From Cellulosimicrobium protaetiae (GTDB lineage Bacteria; Actinomycetota; Actinomycetes; Actinomycetales; Cellulomonadaceae): a stretch of 64,000 bases of DNA. Positions 55,612 to 64,000 of this stretch are shown piece after piece; positions within the stretch are counted from its first letter, which is position 1, and every line of letters begins with the position of its first letter. Below the pieces are notes generated by a model that saw only the letters and a list, made by a program, of their open reading frames with translations, did not search any database and was not told the DNA's origin. The stretch covers positions 3,782,001-3,846,000 of the forward strand of contig NZ_CP052757.1 of assembly GCF_009708005.2 (NCBI RefSeq), in the 5' to 3' direction. Both the position numbers and the translations under genes were made by a program.

Positions 55612-55639
55612 GTCGGCGAGCGGCGGGGTCGGGAGACGG

Positions 55640-57517
55640 CTACTCGACCGTGACCGACTTCGCGAGGTTGCGCGGCTGGTCGACGTCGAGGCCCTTGGCC
55701 GTCGCGAGCGCCATCGCGAAGATCTGCAGCGGCACGACGGCCAGCAGCGGCGAGAGCAACGTGGCCGACTCGGGGATCCAGAAGATCTCGTCCGCGTAGG
55801 GGCGCACGGCGTCGTCCCCGTCCTCGGCGATGACGAGCGTCCGCGCACCGCGGGCCCGGATCTCCTGGATGTTCGAGATGACCTTCGAGTGCAGGCCCTC
55901 GCGGCCCTTCGGCGACGGCACGACGACGAACACCGGCTGGCCCTCGTCGATGAGCGCGATCGGCCCGTGCTTGAGCTCGCCCGCCGCGAAGCCCTCGGCA
56001 TGGATGTACGCGAGCTCCTTGAGCTTGAGCGCGCCCTCGAGCGCGACCGGGAACCCGACGTGCCGGCCGAGGAACAGCACGGACTTCGCGTCCTTCATGG
56101 ACCGGGCGGTCGCGCGCACGTACTCGCCGCGCTCGATGACCGTCTGGATCTTGCGCGGCATGTCGCGCAGGTCCTCGAGGATCGCCGAGATCTCGTCGGG
56201 GAACTTGTTCCCGCGCAGCTGCGCCAGGTAGAGCCCCAGCAGGTAGGCGGCGGTGATCTGCGAGAGGAACGCCTTGGTCGACGCGACCGCGATCTCCGGG
56301 CCGGCGTGCGTGTAGAGCACGGCGTCGGACTCGCGCGGGATGGTCGACCCGTGCGTGTTGACGATCGAGATGACCTTGGCGCCCTGCTCGCGCGCGTGGC
56401 GCACGGCCATGAGCGTGTCCATCGTCTCGCCGGACTGGGTCACGGCGACGACGAGCGTCTTCTCGTCGACGATCGGGTCGCGGTAGCGGAACTCGTGCGC
56501 GAGCTCGACCTCGACCGGGATGCGGCACCAGTGCTCGATCGCGTACTTCGCGACGTGGCCCGAGTACGCGGCGGTCCCGCACGCGACGACGATGATCTTG
56601 TCGACCGAGCGGAGCACGGCCTCGTCGATGCGCAGGTCGTCGAGCACGAGCTTGCCCGACGGGTCCGTCCGGCCGAGCAGGGTGTCCGCGACCGCGTGGG
56701 GCTGGTCGTGGATCTCCTTGTCCATGAAGGACGAGAAGCCGCCCTTCTCCGCGGCGGCCGCGTCCCAGTCGACCGTGTACCGCTTGGCCTCGGCGGGGTT
56801 CCCGTCGAAGTCGCTCACCTCGACCGACGTCGGGGTGATCGTGACGATCTGGTCCTGCCCGAGCTCGAGCGCCTCCTTGGTGTGGGAGATGAACGCCGCG
56901 ACGTCGGAGCCGAGGAAGTTCTCCCCCTCGCCGAGCCCGACCACGAGGGGCGAGTCGTGCCGCGCGCCCACGACCGTGTCGGGCGAGTCGGCGTGCACGG
57001 CGAGGAGCGTGAACGTGCCCTCGAGCCGGCGCGCGACCTGGCCCATGGCGAGCGTGAGGTCCTTGGTCTCGCGGTAGGCACGGGCCAGGAGCTGCGCCGC
57101 GACCTCGGTGTCCGTCTCGGACCGGAAGAGCACGCCCTCGGCGAGCAGCTCGGACTTGAGCGTCGCGAAGTTCTCGACGATCCCGTTGTGGATCACGGCG
57201 AGGCGGTCGTCGTCCGCGAGGTGCGGGTGCGCGTTCGTGTCGGTGGGGCCGCCGTGCGTCGCCCACCGCGTGTGGCCGATCGACGCGGTCGCGGCGGGCA
57301 GCGGGTGCAGGTCGATCTCCTCGACCAGGTTCGCGAGCTTGCCCGACTTCTTCGCGAACGCGACGGCCTCGACCCCGGGCGCGACGAGCGCGACCCCGGC
57401 CGAGTCGTAGCCGCGGTACTCGAGCCGTCCGAGTCCTTCGAGAGCGACGTCGAGGGGTCGCCCCGAGGCCTCTCCGACCATGGTTCCAGGGCCTACGTAG
57501 CCCACGATTCCGCACAT
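55640..57517 (-). CDS. glmS: Glucosamine-fructose-6-phosphate aminotransferase
   Basis: 625 residues. Makes glucosamine 6-P from fructose 6-P and glutamine, first step to UDP-GlcNAc. The nucleophile is Cys2 ([10 protein letters not shown]). The amidotransferase domain has [18 protein letters not shown]. Two SIS domains have [34 protein letters not shown] and [14 protein letters not shown], and the chain ends [14 protein letters not shown] 57517 is fixed by the required N-terminal Cys. Supplies glmM, encoded 5 kb away. No glmS ribozyme seen in the leader. Confidence 0.98.
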   Translation of the reverse strand: MCGIVGYVGPGTMVGEASGRPLDVALEGLGRLEYRGYDSAGVALVAPGVEAVAFAKKSGKLANLVEEIDLHPLPAATASIGHTRWATHGGPTDTNAHPHLADDDRLAVIHNGIVENFATLKSELLAEGVLFRSETDTEVAAQLLARAYRETKDLTLAMGQVARRLEGTFTLLAVHADSPDTVVGARHDSPLVVGLGEGENFLGSDVAAFISHTKEALELGQDQIVTITPTSVEVSDFDGNPAEAKRYTVDWDAAAAEKGGFSSFMDKEIHDQPHAVADTLLGRTDPSGKLVLDDLRIDEAVLRSVDKIIVVACGTAAYSGHVAKYAIEHWCRIPVEVELAHEFRYRDPIVDEKTLVVAVTQSGETMDTLMAVRHAREQGAKVISIVNTHGSTIPRESDAVLYTHAGPEIAVASTKAFLSQITAAYLLGLYLAQLRGNKFPDEISAILEDLRDMPRKIQTVIERGEYVRATARSMKDAKSVLFLGRHVGFPVALEGALKLKELAYIHAEGFAAGELKHGPIALIDEGQPVFVVVPSPKGREGLHSKVISNIQEIRARGARTLVIAEDGDDAVRPYADEIFWIPESATLLSPLLAVVPLQIFAMALATAKGLDVDQPRNLAKSVTVE

Positions 57518-57659
57518 GGTGATCGAGTCTATCCACGGTGCGACCGGCCTCGGGAGCGGCGAGATTCCGCGGGTTTTGGTGACCACCGCTGCCATATTCG
57601 GGAGGGGCTCGACCGGGCTCGCGGCACGACCGGCCCGCACGATCCGGCAGAATCGCCGG

Positions 57660-58718
57660 GTGGACAGTTCTCCCCGTCCGACCGACACGACCGGGCCGAC
57701 CGGGCTCACGACCGACGCCGCGGACCGCGCGACGAGCACGGAGCCCGACCCGTCCGACCTCCTCCCGGCCCGGCTCGCCGCGCCGTCCGCGTCGCCGTAC
57801 GTCGACCTCGACCGGGCGGTGTGGAGCCGCCTGTCGGAGTCGACGCCGCTGCCGCTGACGGACGACGACGTCACCCGGCTGCGCGGGCTCGGCGACCCGA
57901 TCGACCTCGCGGAGGTCGACGCCGTCTACCGCCCGCTGTCGCGCCTGCTCAACCTCTACGTGACCGCGACGTCCGGGCTGCACGAGGCGACGTCGACGTT
58001 CCTCCGCGAGGACACGGGCAACACGCCGTACGTCATCGGCGTCGCGGGGTCGGTGGCCGTGGGCAAGTCCACGACGGCGCGCGTGCTGCGCGAGATGCTG
58101 GCCCGCTGGCCCGAGACGCCGCGCGTCGAGCTCATCACGACCGACGGGTTCCTCTACCCCAACGCGGAGCTCGCGCGCCGCGGGCTCATGGAGCGCAAGG
58201 GCTTCCCCGAGTCCTACGACCGGCGCGCGCTCATCCGGTTCCTGTCCCGGGTCAAGGCGGGCCACGCCGAGGTCCGGGCCCCCGTCTACGACCACCTCAC
58301 GTACGACATCGTCCCGGGGGCCGAGACGGTCGTGCGCAAGCCGGACGTCCTGGTCGTCGAGGGCCTGAACGTCCTGCAGCCGGCGCGCCCGAGCGCGCAC
58401 GACGAGTCCACGGTCGCGGTGTCCGACTTCTTCGACTTCTCGATCTACGTCGACGCCCGCACCCGCAACATCCGGCAGTGGTACGTCGACCGGTTCCTCG
58501 CCCTGCGCCGCACCGCGTTCGCGCGCCCCGAGTCGTACTTCCGCCGCTACGCGGACCTCACGGACGAGCAGGCGGTCGAGAAGGCGAAGTCGATCTGGGA
58601 CTCGATCAACGCACCGAACCTCGAGCAGAACATCCTGCCGACGCGCGGGCGGGCGACCCTCGTCCTCACGAAGGGCTCGGACCACTCGGTCCAGCGCGTC
58701 CGGCTGCGCAAGCTCTGA
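57660..58718 (+). CDS. coaA: Pantothenate kinase (type I)
   Basis: 352 residues. ATP-dependent phosphorylation of pantothenate, first step of CoA synthesis. P-loop [62 protein letters not shown] and [20 protein letters not shown] are type I hallmarks. About 40 extra N-terminal polar residues precede [14 protein letters not shown] 57660. Divergent from glmS. Confidence 0.96.
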   Translation: MDSSPRPTDTTGPTGLTTDAADRATSTEPDPSDLLPARLAAPSASPYVDLDRAVWSRLSESTPLPLTDDDVTRLRGLGDPIDLAEVDAVYRPLSRLLNLYVTATSGLHEATSTFLREDTGNTPYVIGVAGSVAVGKSTTARVLREMLARWPETPRVELITTDGFLYPNAELARRGLMERKGFPESYDRRALIRFLSRVKAGHAEVRAPVYDHLTYDIVPGAETVVRKPDVLVVEGLNVLQPARPSAHDESTVAVSDFFDFSIYVDARTRNIRQWYVDRFLALRRTAFARPESYFRRYADLTDEQAVEKAKSIWDSINAPNLEQNILPTRGRATLVLTKGSDHSVQRVRLRKL

Positions 58719-58722
58719 CCCA

Positions 58723-58749
58723 GCGGGCCCCCGGGGGGCCGCGGCCCGC
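58723..58749. terminator. GC-rich hairpin between convergent coaA and DedA genes
   Basis: Outer stem GCGGGCC / GGCCCGC with an inner CCCCCGGGGGG stretch, immediately after the coaA stop. Confidence 0.45.
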
Positions 58750-58753
58750 CCCC

Positions 58754-59575
58754 TCAGGACGCGCGCGGGGTGGCGCCGGGCCGCTCCGAGGCGGTCGCTC
58801 CCGGCGCCCCCGACGACGGCGCACCCGGCGGCTCGGACGTGCTCGGCCCCGGCGCGGCGGACGACGTCGGGACGGCCCCCGCGTCCGGAGACGTCCCGGC
58901 CGCGGCACCCGCGTCCGGGACGGCGGGCGTCGTGGCCGCCGCCGTCGGCAGCTCCCCCTTGCGACGTCCCCGCATCATGAGGACGCGGTCGATGACGAAC
59001 CCGGAGGCGATCCCCAGCACGACCCCGACGACCATGGCGAGCAGCGGCTCGTGCCCCAGCCACTGCGCGGCCGCGTAGCCGATGAGGACGGAGTACACCG
59101 CCCACGTCACGGCCGCGATGCCGGAGAACGCCATGAAGCGGCGGCGGGGGTAGCCCACCGCCCCGGCGGTCATGTTGACGGCGACCCGGCCGACGGGGAT
59201 GTAGCGGGCCGCGAGGATGAACGACGCCCCGCGGTGGGCGAGCGCGCGCTCCGCCCACGCGACGGCCTTGCGCCCCCGCGGGGTGCGCAGGAACCGCACG
59301 CGGTCCGTGCCGATCGCCCGCCCGATCGCGAAGGCGATCTGGTCGCCGGTCCAGGCCCCGGCCGCGGCGACCAGGAGCACGAGGAGCAGGTTGGGCTCGC
59401 CGGTCGCGTGCGCGGACACGGCGAGCGTGATGACGACGGACTCGCTGGGGATGGGCGGGAAGAAACCGTCGATCGTCGCGAAGCCGAACAGCGCGGGGTA
59501 GATCCACGCGGACGCCGCGAGGGCGAGAATCCAGGTCTCCAGATTCTCCAGGAAGGTCGAGACGGCCTCGGTCAA
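58754..59575 (-). CDS. DedA-family membrane protein
   Basis: 273 residues. DedA/SNARE-associated family, implicated in lipid flipping and membrane homeostasis. FGFATIDGFFPPIPSESVV, AAAGAWTGDQIAFAIGR, RFLRTPRG and FILAARYIPVGRVAVNMTAG carry the family's conserved Glu, Asp and Arg residues; four to five membrane helices. The last 70 residues are a Pro/Ala/Ser/Gly-rich tail. The start is TTG at 59575 with GAGGA five bases upstream, a rare codon choice here. Confidence 0.9.
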   Translation of the reverse strand: MTEAVSTFLENLETWILALAASAWIYPALFGFATIDGFFPPIPSESVVITLAVSAHATGEPNLLLVLLVAAAGAWTGDQIAFAIGRAIGTDRVRFLRTPRGRKAVAWAERALAHRGASFILAARYIPVGRVAVNMTAGAVGYPRRRFMAFSGIAAVTWAVYSVLIGYAAAQWLGHEPLLAMVVGVVLGIASGFVIDRVLMMRGRRKGELPTAAATTPAVPDAGAAAGTSPDAGAVPTSSAAPGPSTSEPPGAPSSGAPGATASERPGATPRAS

Positions 59576-59833
59576 CGGCGTCCTCGTTCGTCGGCTGGCG
59601 GGGAGGCCAGGCAGGTGGCGGCGGCAGGTCGGTCGTCCTGCACCAGGACAAGCCTACGGAGCGCGAGGACGTCGACCATCAGGGAAACCCCCGGTTCACC
59701 CCCGAGGATTCCCGCGCAGCGGACGCTGCGCCCGGTGACGAGTCTCCCGGGGGTGAGCGCGCGGCGTCGTCATCCCGACGAACGACTTCGCCCGACGAGG
59801 GCGTACGTCGTGAGGACCAGGCCCTCCACCTGC
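59576..59833. other. 258-base gap between the DedA and hrpB genes
   Basis: I see no gene, hairpin or clear regulatory site in this stretch apart from the ribosome site of the DedA gene at its left edge. Confidence 0.4.
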
Positions 59834-62374
59834 TCAGCCGTCACGGCGGCGCGGGTGCCGCGTGCTGCGCAGCGGCTCGGCGGTGCGCGGGTCCTGCGGC
59901 CACGCGTGCTTGGGGTAGCGGCCGCGCAGCTCGGCCCGCACCTGCGGGTAGCCCTGCACCCAGAACGAGGCCAGGTCGGCCGTGACCGCGGCAGGTCGAC
60001 CCGCCGGGGACAGCAGGTGCAGCAGCACGGGCACGCGTCCGTCGGCGACCCGGGGCGTGCTCGCCCAGCCGAACGTCTCCTGGAGCCGGACCGCGAGCAC
60101 GGGCTGGTCCTGGTCGTAGGCCACCGCCACGCGCGACCCGCTCGGGACCTCGATCCGCTCGGGCGCGAGCGCGTCGAGCCGAGCAGCCTCCGGCCACGGC
60201 AGCAGGCGGCGCAGCGCGCCCGCGAGGTCGGTGCTCTTCCCTCGTGCGACGGCGGGGACGTCGGGGCCCAGCCAGGCGTCCAGGCCGTCCAGGAGCGCGT
60301 CGTCGCCGACGTCGGGCCACGGGTCGCCCAGCACGCGGTGCAGGAAGCGCAGGCGGTCCCGCAGCCGGAGCGCGCCGTCCGACCACGCGAGGCTCGCGAG
60401 GCCGTCCCGGCGCAGCCCGTCGCGCACGGTCGCGAGCACCAGGTCCGCGGGCGGGTCGCGCCACGGCTCGCGCACGAGCTCGATCGCGCCGAGCGACGTC
60501 ACCCGCGTGGCGCGCACGCGCCCGCCGGACCACTCGGCGACACCGGACGACCGCAGCTCGGGTGCGGCGGCGGCGCGCGCCGTCGCCTCGTCGACCGGTG
60601 CGGCGGACCGCACGACGGCGTCCGCCCGGCCCGCCGCGCGGTCCACGTCCGCGACCGCGAGCCACGGCGCGCCCTGCAGCGGCGAGCCCGGGGGCAGTCG
60701 CGCGCCCGCCCCCGAGACGAGGAGGTACGTCTCGCCGCCCGGGCGCAGGCGGGCCAGGCGGTCCGGGTGGGCGAGCGCGACGACGTGCCCGACGGCGACG
60801 TCGTCGGTGAGCCGGTCGTGCGCGGCCGGGCCCGGGGTCGCGGTCGGGTGCGCCGCGGCGGCGCGCGCGACCCGTTCGAGCCGGTCCCGCTGCGCCGCCC
60901 AGGTACCCGAGCCCGGACCACCGCGGCGCAGCGCACGCAGCGCGGCCGGCAGGTCGGCGCCCGGCACGCGCACGTCCTCCGTGAGCAGCGCCACGACCTC
61001 CGCCGCGCGCCGCGCGCCGACCTCGGGGGCGGCGTCGAGCAGCGCCCGGGCGCGGCGCGGGTCGGCGGGGACGTCGGCGATGCGGCGCCCGAGCGGCGTC
61101 ACCCCGTCCGGCCCGACGGCGCCCAGCCCGTGCAGCACCTCGCGCGCCGCGGTCCAGGCGGCCGCGGGCGGCGGGTCCAGCAGCGCGAGGCCCGAGCCGT
61201 CGGGACTGCCCCAGCACGCGAGCTCGAGCGCGAAGCCCGTGAGGTCCGCGGTGCGGATCTCGGGCTCCGGGTGCCGTGCGAGGCGCGCGTGGTCGCCCTC
61301 CGACCAGCACCGGTACACCGCTCCCGGCCCCTCGCGCCCGGCGCGCCCCGCACGCTGCTCGGCACCGGCCCGGCTGACCGCGACGGTCACGAGGCCGGGC
61401 AGCCCTCGGCGGACGTCCGTGCGCGGCTCGCGGGCGAGCCCGGCGTCCACGACGACCCGGACCCCCGGCACGGTGAGCGACGACTCCGCGACCGCGGTCG
61501 AGACCACGACACGGCGCCGTGGGCCGGGCTCGAGCGCGCGGTCCTGCTCGTGCGAGGGCAGCCGGCCGTGCAGCGGGCGCACGTCGACGTCCGCCGAGCC
61601 GCGTCCGAGCCGGCTCGACACGACGTCGACCTCGCGCGCGCCCGGGACGAACACCAGGACGTCGCCGTCCCGCTCGCGCAGCGCACGATGCGTCGTGGCG
61701 ACCACGTGGTCGAGCAGCGCGTCCGAGGTGCCCCGGGCGTCGGTACGCGGACCGGGCGCGGGGCACCAGACGACGTCGACCGGGTGCAGCCCGCCCTCGA
61801 CCTGGACCACGGGGACCGGTCCTGCGCCCCCGCCGAGCGCTCGGGCCGTCCGCCCCGCCTCGACCGTCGCGGACATCGCGACGAGCGCGAGGTCGTCGCG
61901 CAGGTTCTCGCGCACGTCCGCCAGGAGCGCGAGCGCGAGGTCGTCGTCCAGGTGACGCTCGTGCACCTCGTCGAGCACGACGCCCGCCACGCCCGGCAGC
62001 TCGGGGTCGCGCTGGAGCCGGCGGACGAGAGTGCCCGTGGTGACGACCTCCACCCGGGTGCGCCTCGACGTCCGCGACTCGCCCCGCACGGTGTAGCCGA
62101 CGGTTCCCCCGAGGTCCTCCCCGAGCAGGGACGCGAGCCGGCGTGCCGCCGCCCGGGCCGCGAGACGCCGCGGCTGGGTCACGACGACCCGACCGTCCCG
62201 GGCGCCCTCCAGGGCGGCCGCGAGCGCCGGCGGGACGAGCGTCGTCTTGCCGGTCCCGGGAGGCGCCTGCACGACGACGGCCCCCACCGCGTGCACGGCG
62301 GAGACCACGTCGGTCAGGTGGCGCCCCACCGGCAGGTCGGGCGGCGCGGCGAGGAGTCGGGTGAGCGGATCCAC
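59834..62374 (-). CDS. hrpB: ATP-dependent helicase HrpB
   Basis: 846 residues. DEAH-box-related helicase. Walker A APPGTGKTTLVPPAL, DEVH box in VVLDEVHERH, SAT motif in MSATVE, VSTAVAESSLTVPGV and Gln/Arg motif AEQRAGRAGREGPG. HrpB C-terminal domain: SPAGRPAAVTADLASFWVQG and WPQDPRTAEP. In other bacteria its loss has mild effects; its RNA substrate is not established. GTG 62374, with weak ribosome site. Same strand as def and glmM. Confidence 0.92.
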   Translation of the reverse strand: MDPLTRLLAAPPDLPVGRHLTDVVSAVHAVGAVVVQAPPGTGKTTLVPPALAAALEGARDGRVVVTQPRRLAARAAARRLASLLGEDLGGTVGYTVRGESRTSRRTRVEVVTTGTLVRRLQRDPELPGVAGVVLDEVHERHLDDDLALALLADVRENLRDDLALVAMSATVEAGRTARALGGGAGPVPVVQVEGGLHPVDVVWCPAPGPRTDARGTSDALLDHVVATTHRALRERDGDVLVFVPGAREVDVVSSRLGRGSADVDVRPLHGRLPSHEQDRALEPGPRRRVVVSTAVAESSLTVPGVRVVVDAGLAREPRTDVRRGLPGLVTVAVSRAGAEQRAGRAGREGPGAVYRCWSEGDHARLARHPEPEIRTADLTGFALELACWGSPDGSGLALLDPPPAAAWTAAREVLHGLGAVGPDGVTPLGRRIADVPADPRRARALLDAAPEVGARRAAEVVALLTEDVRVPGADLPAALRALRRGGPGSGTWAAQRDRLERVARAAAAHPTATPGPAAHDRLTDDVAVGHVVALAHPDRLARLRPGGETYLLVSGAGARLPPGSPLQGAPWLAVADVDRAAGRADAVVRSAAPVDEATARAAAAPELRSSGVAEWSGGRVRATRVTSLGAIELVREPWRDPPADLVLATVRDGLRRDGLASLAWSDGALRLRDRLRFLHRVLGDPWPDVGDDALLDGLDAWLGPDVPAVARGKSTDLAGALRRLLPWPEAARLDALAPERIEVPSGSRVAVAYDQDQPVLAVRLQETFGWASTPRVADGRVPVLLHLLSPAGRPAAVTADLASFWVQGYPQVRAELRGRYPKHAWPQDPRTAEPLRSTRHPRRRDG

Positions 62375-62442
62375 CCCGGTAGTCTCGCGCGGCGGACCGC
62401 ACGGGCCGAACGGCGGGCCGGCCGCCGGGACCGCGACCGGTC

Positions 62443-63084
62443 CTAGCGAGCCCCGCCCGGGAGCCGCGCGACCCCGAGCGTGGACGCGAGGGTGCGCAGG
62501 TCGGCCGCGTCGACGTAGAGCTCGCCGCGCAGGTGGTCGGTCTCGTGCTGGACGATCCTGGCCGGCCAGCCGGTCAGCACGTCGTCGAAGGGCTCGCCCG
62601 CCTCGTCCTGCCCGGTGAGGCGCACCGAGCGGGCGCGCGTCCGCTCCGCCTGCCAGCCGTGCACGGAGAGGCACCCCTCGAAGAACGTCCGCGTCTCGTC
62701 GCCGACGGCCTCGTACCGGGGGTTGACGAGCACCCGGAACGCCAGCGGGGGACGCTCGCGCTCGTCGTCCACGTCGGGCGTGCCCGGGTCCTCGACGACG
62801 GCGACCGCCAGGCCGATCCCGACCTGCGGCGCCGCGAGGCCCACCCCGGGAGCGGCGTGCATCGTCGCGCGCATCGCGTCGAGGAAGCGCGGCAGCACGT
62901 CGCCGAGCTGCCCCGCGTAGGGCACGGCCGGCGTGCGCAGCACCGGGTGCCCGGCCTGCACGATCGGGAGGACGCCGTCGTCGTACGTGTCGAGGAGCGC
63001 GACCACGTGCGCGCGCAGCGCGTCGTCGACCCCCTGCCGCACGCCCGTCGTCTCCCGGTCGGTCGTCGGTCCCGTCGCGCTCAC
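62443..63084 (-). CDS. def: Peptide deformylase
   Basis: 213 residues. Removes formyl from nascent N-terminal Met. Three metal motifs: [24 protein letters not shown] (Cys ligand) and [12 protein letters not shown] (HExxH). The C-terminal tail is short. The GTG start overlaps the glmM stop (GTGA), so def is translated from the glmM transcript. A long insertion after VVEDPG ([11 protein letters not shown]) is of a kind seen in actinobacterial type 1 enzymes. Confidence 0.95.
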   Translation of the reverse strand: MSATGPTTDRETTGVRQGVDDALRAHVVALLDTYDDGVLPIVQAGHPVLRTPAVPYAGQLGDVLPRFLDAMRATMHAAPGVGLAAPQVGIGLAVAVVEDPGTPDVDDERERPPLAFRVLVNPRYEAVGDETRTFFEGCLSVHGWQAERTRARSVRLTGQDEAGEPFDDVLTGWPARIVQHETDHLRGELYVDAADLRTLASTLGVARLPGGAR

Positions 63085-64000
63085 AGCGCGAGCCGGTCCC
63101 GCACGACGCCCGCGAGCCGCGCCGCGACCGCGTCGGCCTGCTGCTGCGTCGCCGCCTCGACCATGACGCGGACGAGCGGCTCGGTGCCCGACGGGCGCAG
63201 CAGGACGCGACCCGTCTCGCCGAGGGTCCGCTCCGCGTCCGCGACGGCGGCCTGGAGCTCCTCGTCGCTCGACGCACGCGCCTTGTCCACGCCGGGGACG
63301 TTGAGGAGCGTCTGCGGGAGCCGCTGCACGACGCCCGCCAGGTCGGCGAGCTTCTGACCGGTCGCCCGCACGCGCGCCGCGAGCTGGAGGGCCGTGAGCA
63401 CGCCGTCGCCCGTGGTCGCGTAACGCGACAGCACGATGTGCCCCGACTGCTCGCCCCCGAGGCCGTAGCCGTGCGCCCGCATCTCCTCCAGGACGTACCG
63501 GTCGCCGACGGCCGTCTGGACGGTCGAGATGCCCGCGTCGCGCATCGCGAGGAGGAGGCCGAGGTTGCTCATGACCGTGACGACGAGCGTGTCGTGCGGG
63601 AGCGCGCCCTCCTCCTTCAGCGCGAGCGCGAGGACGCCCATGATCTGGTCCCCGTCGACGACCGTCCCGCCGTGGTCGACCGCGACGCACCGGTCGGCGT
63701 CGCCGTCGAACGCGACGCCGAAGTCCGCCTCGGACGCCACCACGACGGCCTGGAGCTGCTCCGGGTGGTTCGAGCCGCACGCGGCGTTGATGTTGCGGCC
63801 GTCGGGGCTCGCGTTGATGACGACGACGTCGGCGCCGGCCGCGCGCAGGGCCGCGGGGCCGACGTCGCTCGCGGCGCCGTTCGCGCAGTCGACCGCGATC
63901 CGCAGGCCCGCGAGCGGCTTGTGGTCCTCGTCGGCCCCGATGCTCGCCATGAGGTGCTCGACGTACGCGCCGCCGGCGCGCCCCGAGTCCGGGGAGATCC
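63081..64000 (-). CDS. glmM: Phosphoglucosamine mutase, C-terminal part (truncated by window edge)
   Basis: About 306 residues visible; the N-terminus, with the phosphoserine, lies beyond base 64000. Interconverts glucosamine 6-P and 1-P, the step after GlmS. The metal-binding loop [15 protein letters not shown] is present, as are [35 protein letters not shown] (sugar-binding) and [15 protein letters not shown] (phosphate-binding). The frame is open through the window edge ([16 protein letters not shown]), confirming that the ATG at 63950 is internal. Ends overlapping def. Confidence 0.96.
   Translation of the reverse strand, partial: ISPDSGRAGGAYVEHLMASIGADEDHKPLAGLRIAVDCANGAASDVGPAALRAAGADVVVINASPDGRNINAACGSNHPEQLQAVVVASEADFGVAFDGDADRCVAVDHGGTVVDGDQIMGVLALALKEEGALPHDTLVVTVMSNLGLLLAMRDAGISTVQTAVGDRYVLEEMRAHGYGLGGEQSGHIVLSRYATTGDGVLTALQLAARVRATGQKLADLAGVVQRLPQTLLNVPGVDKARASSDEELQAAVADAERTLGETGRVLLRPSGTEPLVRVMVEAATQQQADAVAARLAGVVRDRLAL

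Noticed and set aside
57518-57659. glmS ribozyme before glmS
   Set aside because: The leader is short and none of the ribozyme core is visible; actinobacteria are not known for it.
55082-62446. Very long plus-strand open frame of about 2,450 codons opposite acpS, glmS, DedA and hrpB
   Set aside because: An artefact of very high GC: its translation is Arg/Asp/Val-rich without motifs and lies antisense to several well-recognised genes.

Overview
This is a chromosomal stretch of a very GC-rich Gram-positive bacterium, almost certainly an actinobacterium. I would guess order Micrococcales, in the Cellulomonas / Cellulosimicrobium / Isoptericola neighbourhood. The guess rests on the extreme G+C in third codon positions, frequent GTG starts, a WhiB-family iron-sulfur regulator, an F420/LLM-type oxidoreductase, a MoeZ-type adenylyltransferase-rhodanese, a GuaB3 paralogue, and the order of housekeeping genes. 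From guaA through guaB3, guaB, a whiB3-like gene, groES, the t6A genes, alr, nnrD, glmS and glmM, the order follows what I recall of the Mycobacterium tuberculosis guaA-to-glmM region, with insertions. I see no tRNA or rRNA gene, insertion sequence, prophage or CRISPR array. Nearly all of the DNA is ordinary tightly packed coding sequence.

Layout. 1-3.9 kb: envelope-stress type PspC proteins (a truncated PspC sensor kinase, divergent from a PspC/LiaF-like membrane protein) and two small membrane proteins. 4.2-8.3 kb: a glycosyltransferase, guaA, and an OmpA-family protein coupled to a lipoprotein. 8.5-14.2 kb: thiamine synthesis (thiE; a TPP riboswitch followed by thiO-thiS-thiG), a LysE exporter, moeZ and a DUF3817 membrane protein. 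14.3-19.9 kb: a heterodimeric ABC exporter with complementary damage in its two ATPase domains, a GNAT acetyltransferase and a SURF1 protein. 20.1-26.1 kb: a translationally coupled xfp-pta-ackA operon, a complete phosphoketolase route from sugar phosphates to acetate and ATP. 26.2-33.4 kb: an HD-domain protein, a SanA/YdcF protein, succinate-semialdehyde dehydrogenase, two coupled acetyltransferases, guaB3 and a DEDDh exonuclease. 33.5-36.7 kb: a helix-turn-helix/MurA-like fusion gene facing guaB.

36.8-41.7 kb: a MerR-type regulator divergent from a whiB3-like gene with a putative leaderless promoter, groES alone behind a CIRCE element, a predicted methyltransferase and a GCS2-type glutamate-cysteine ligase. 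41.7-50.1 kb, minus strand with one nitroreductase-like gene inserted: a zinc-protease-like protein, tsaD, a rhodanese, rimI, tsaB, tsaE, alr and a GlxA-type regulator. 50.1-57.5 kb: an MBL-fold protein, an RluA-type pseudouridine synthase, nnrD, an LLM oxidoreductase, acpS and glmS. 57.7-64 kb: coaA, a DedA protein, hrpB, def and the C-terminal part of glmM.

The genes share a pattern of 4-base ATGA/GTGA stop-start overlaps, which marks the co-translated units. Convergent gene pairs are often separated by long, near-perfect hairpins. The observations most worth following up are the HTH-MurA-like fusion with operator-like dyads upstream, the asymmetric ABC exporter, the whiB3 promoter dyad, and a pair of related intergenic hairpins 28 kb apart. 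All functions are read from sequence motifs and remembered family features. No database search was possible, and start codons are best guesses where noted.
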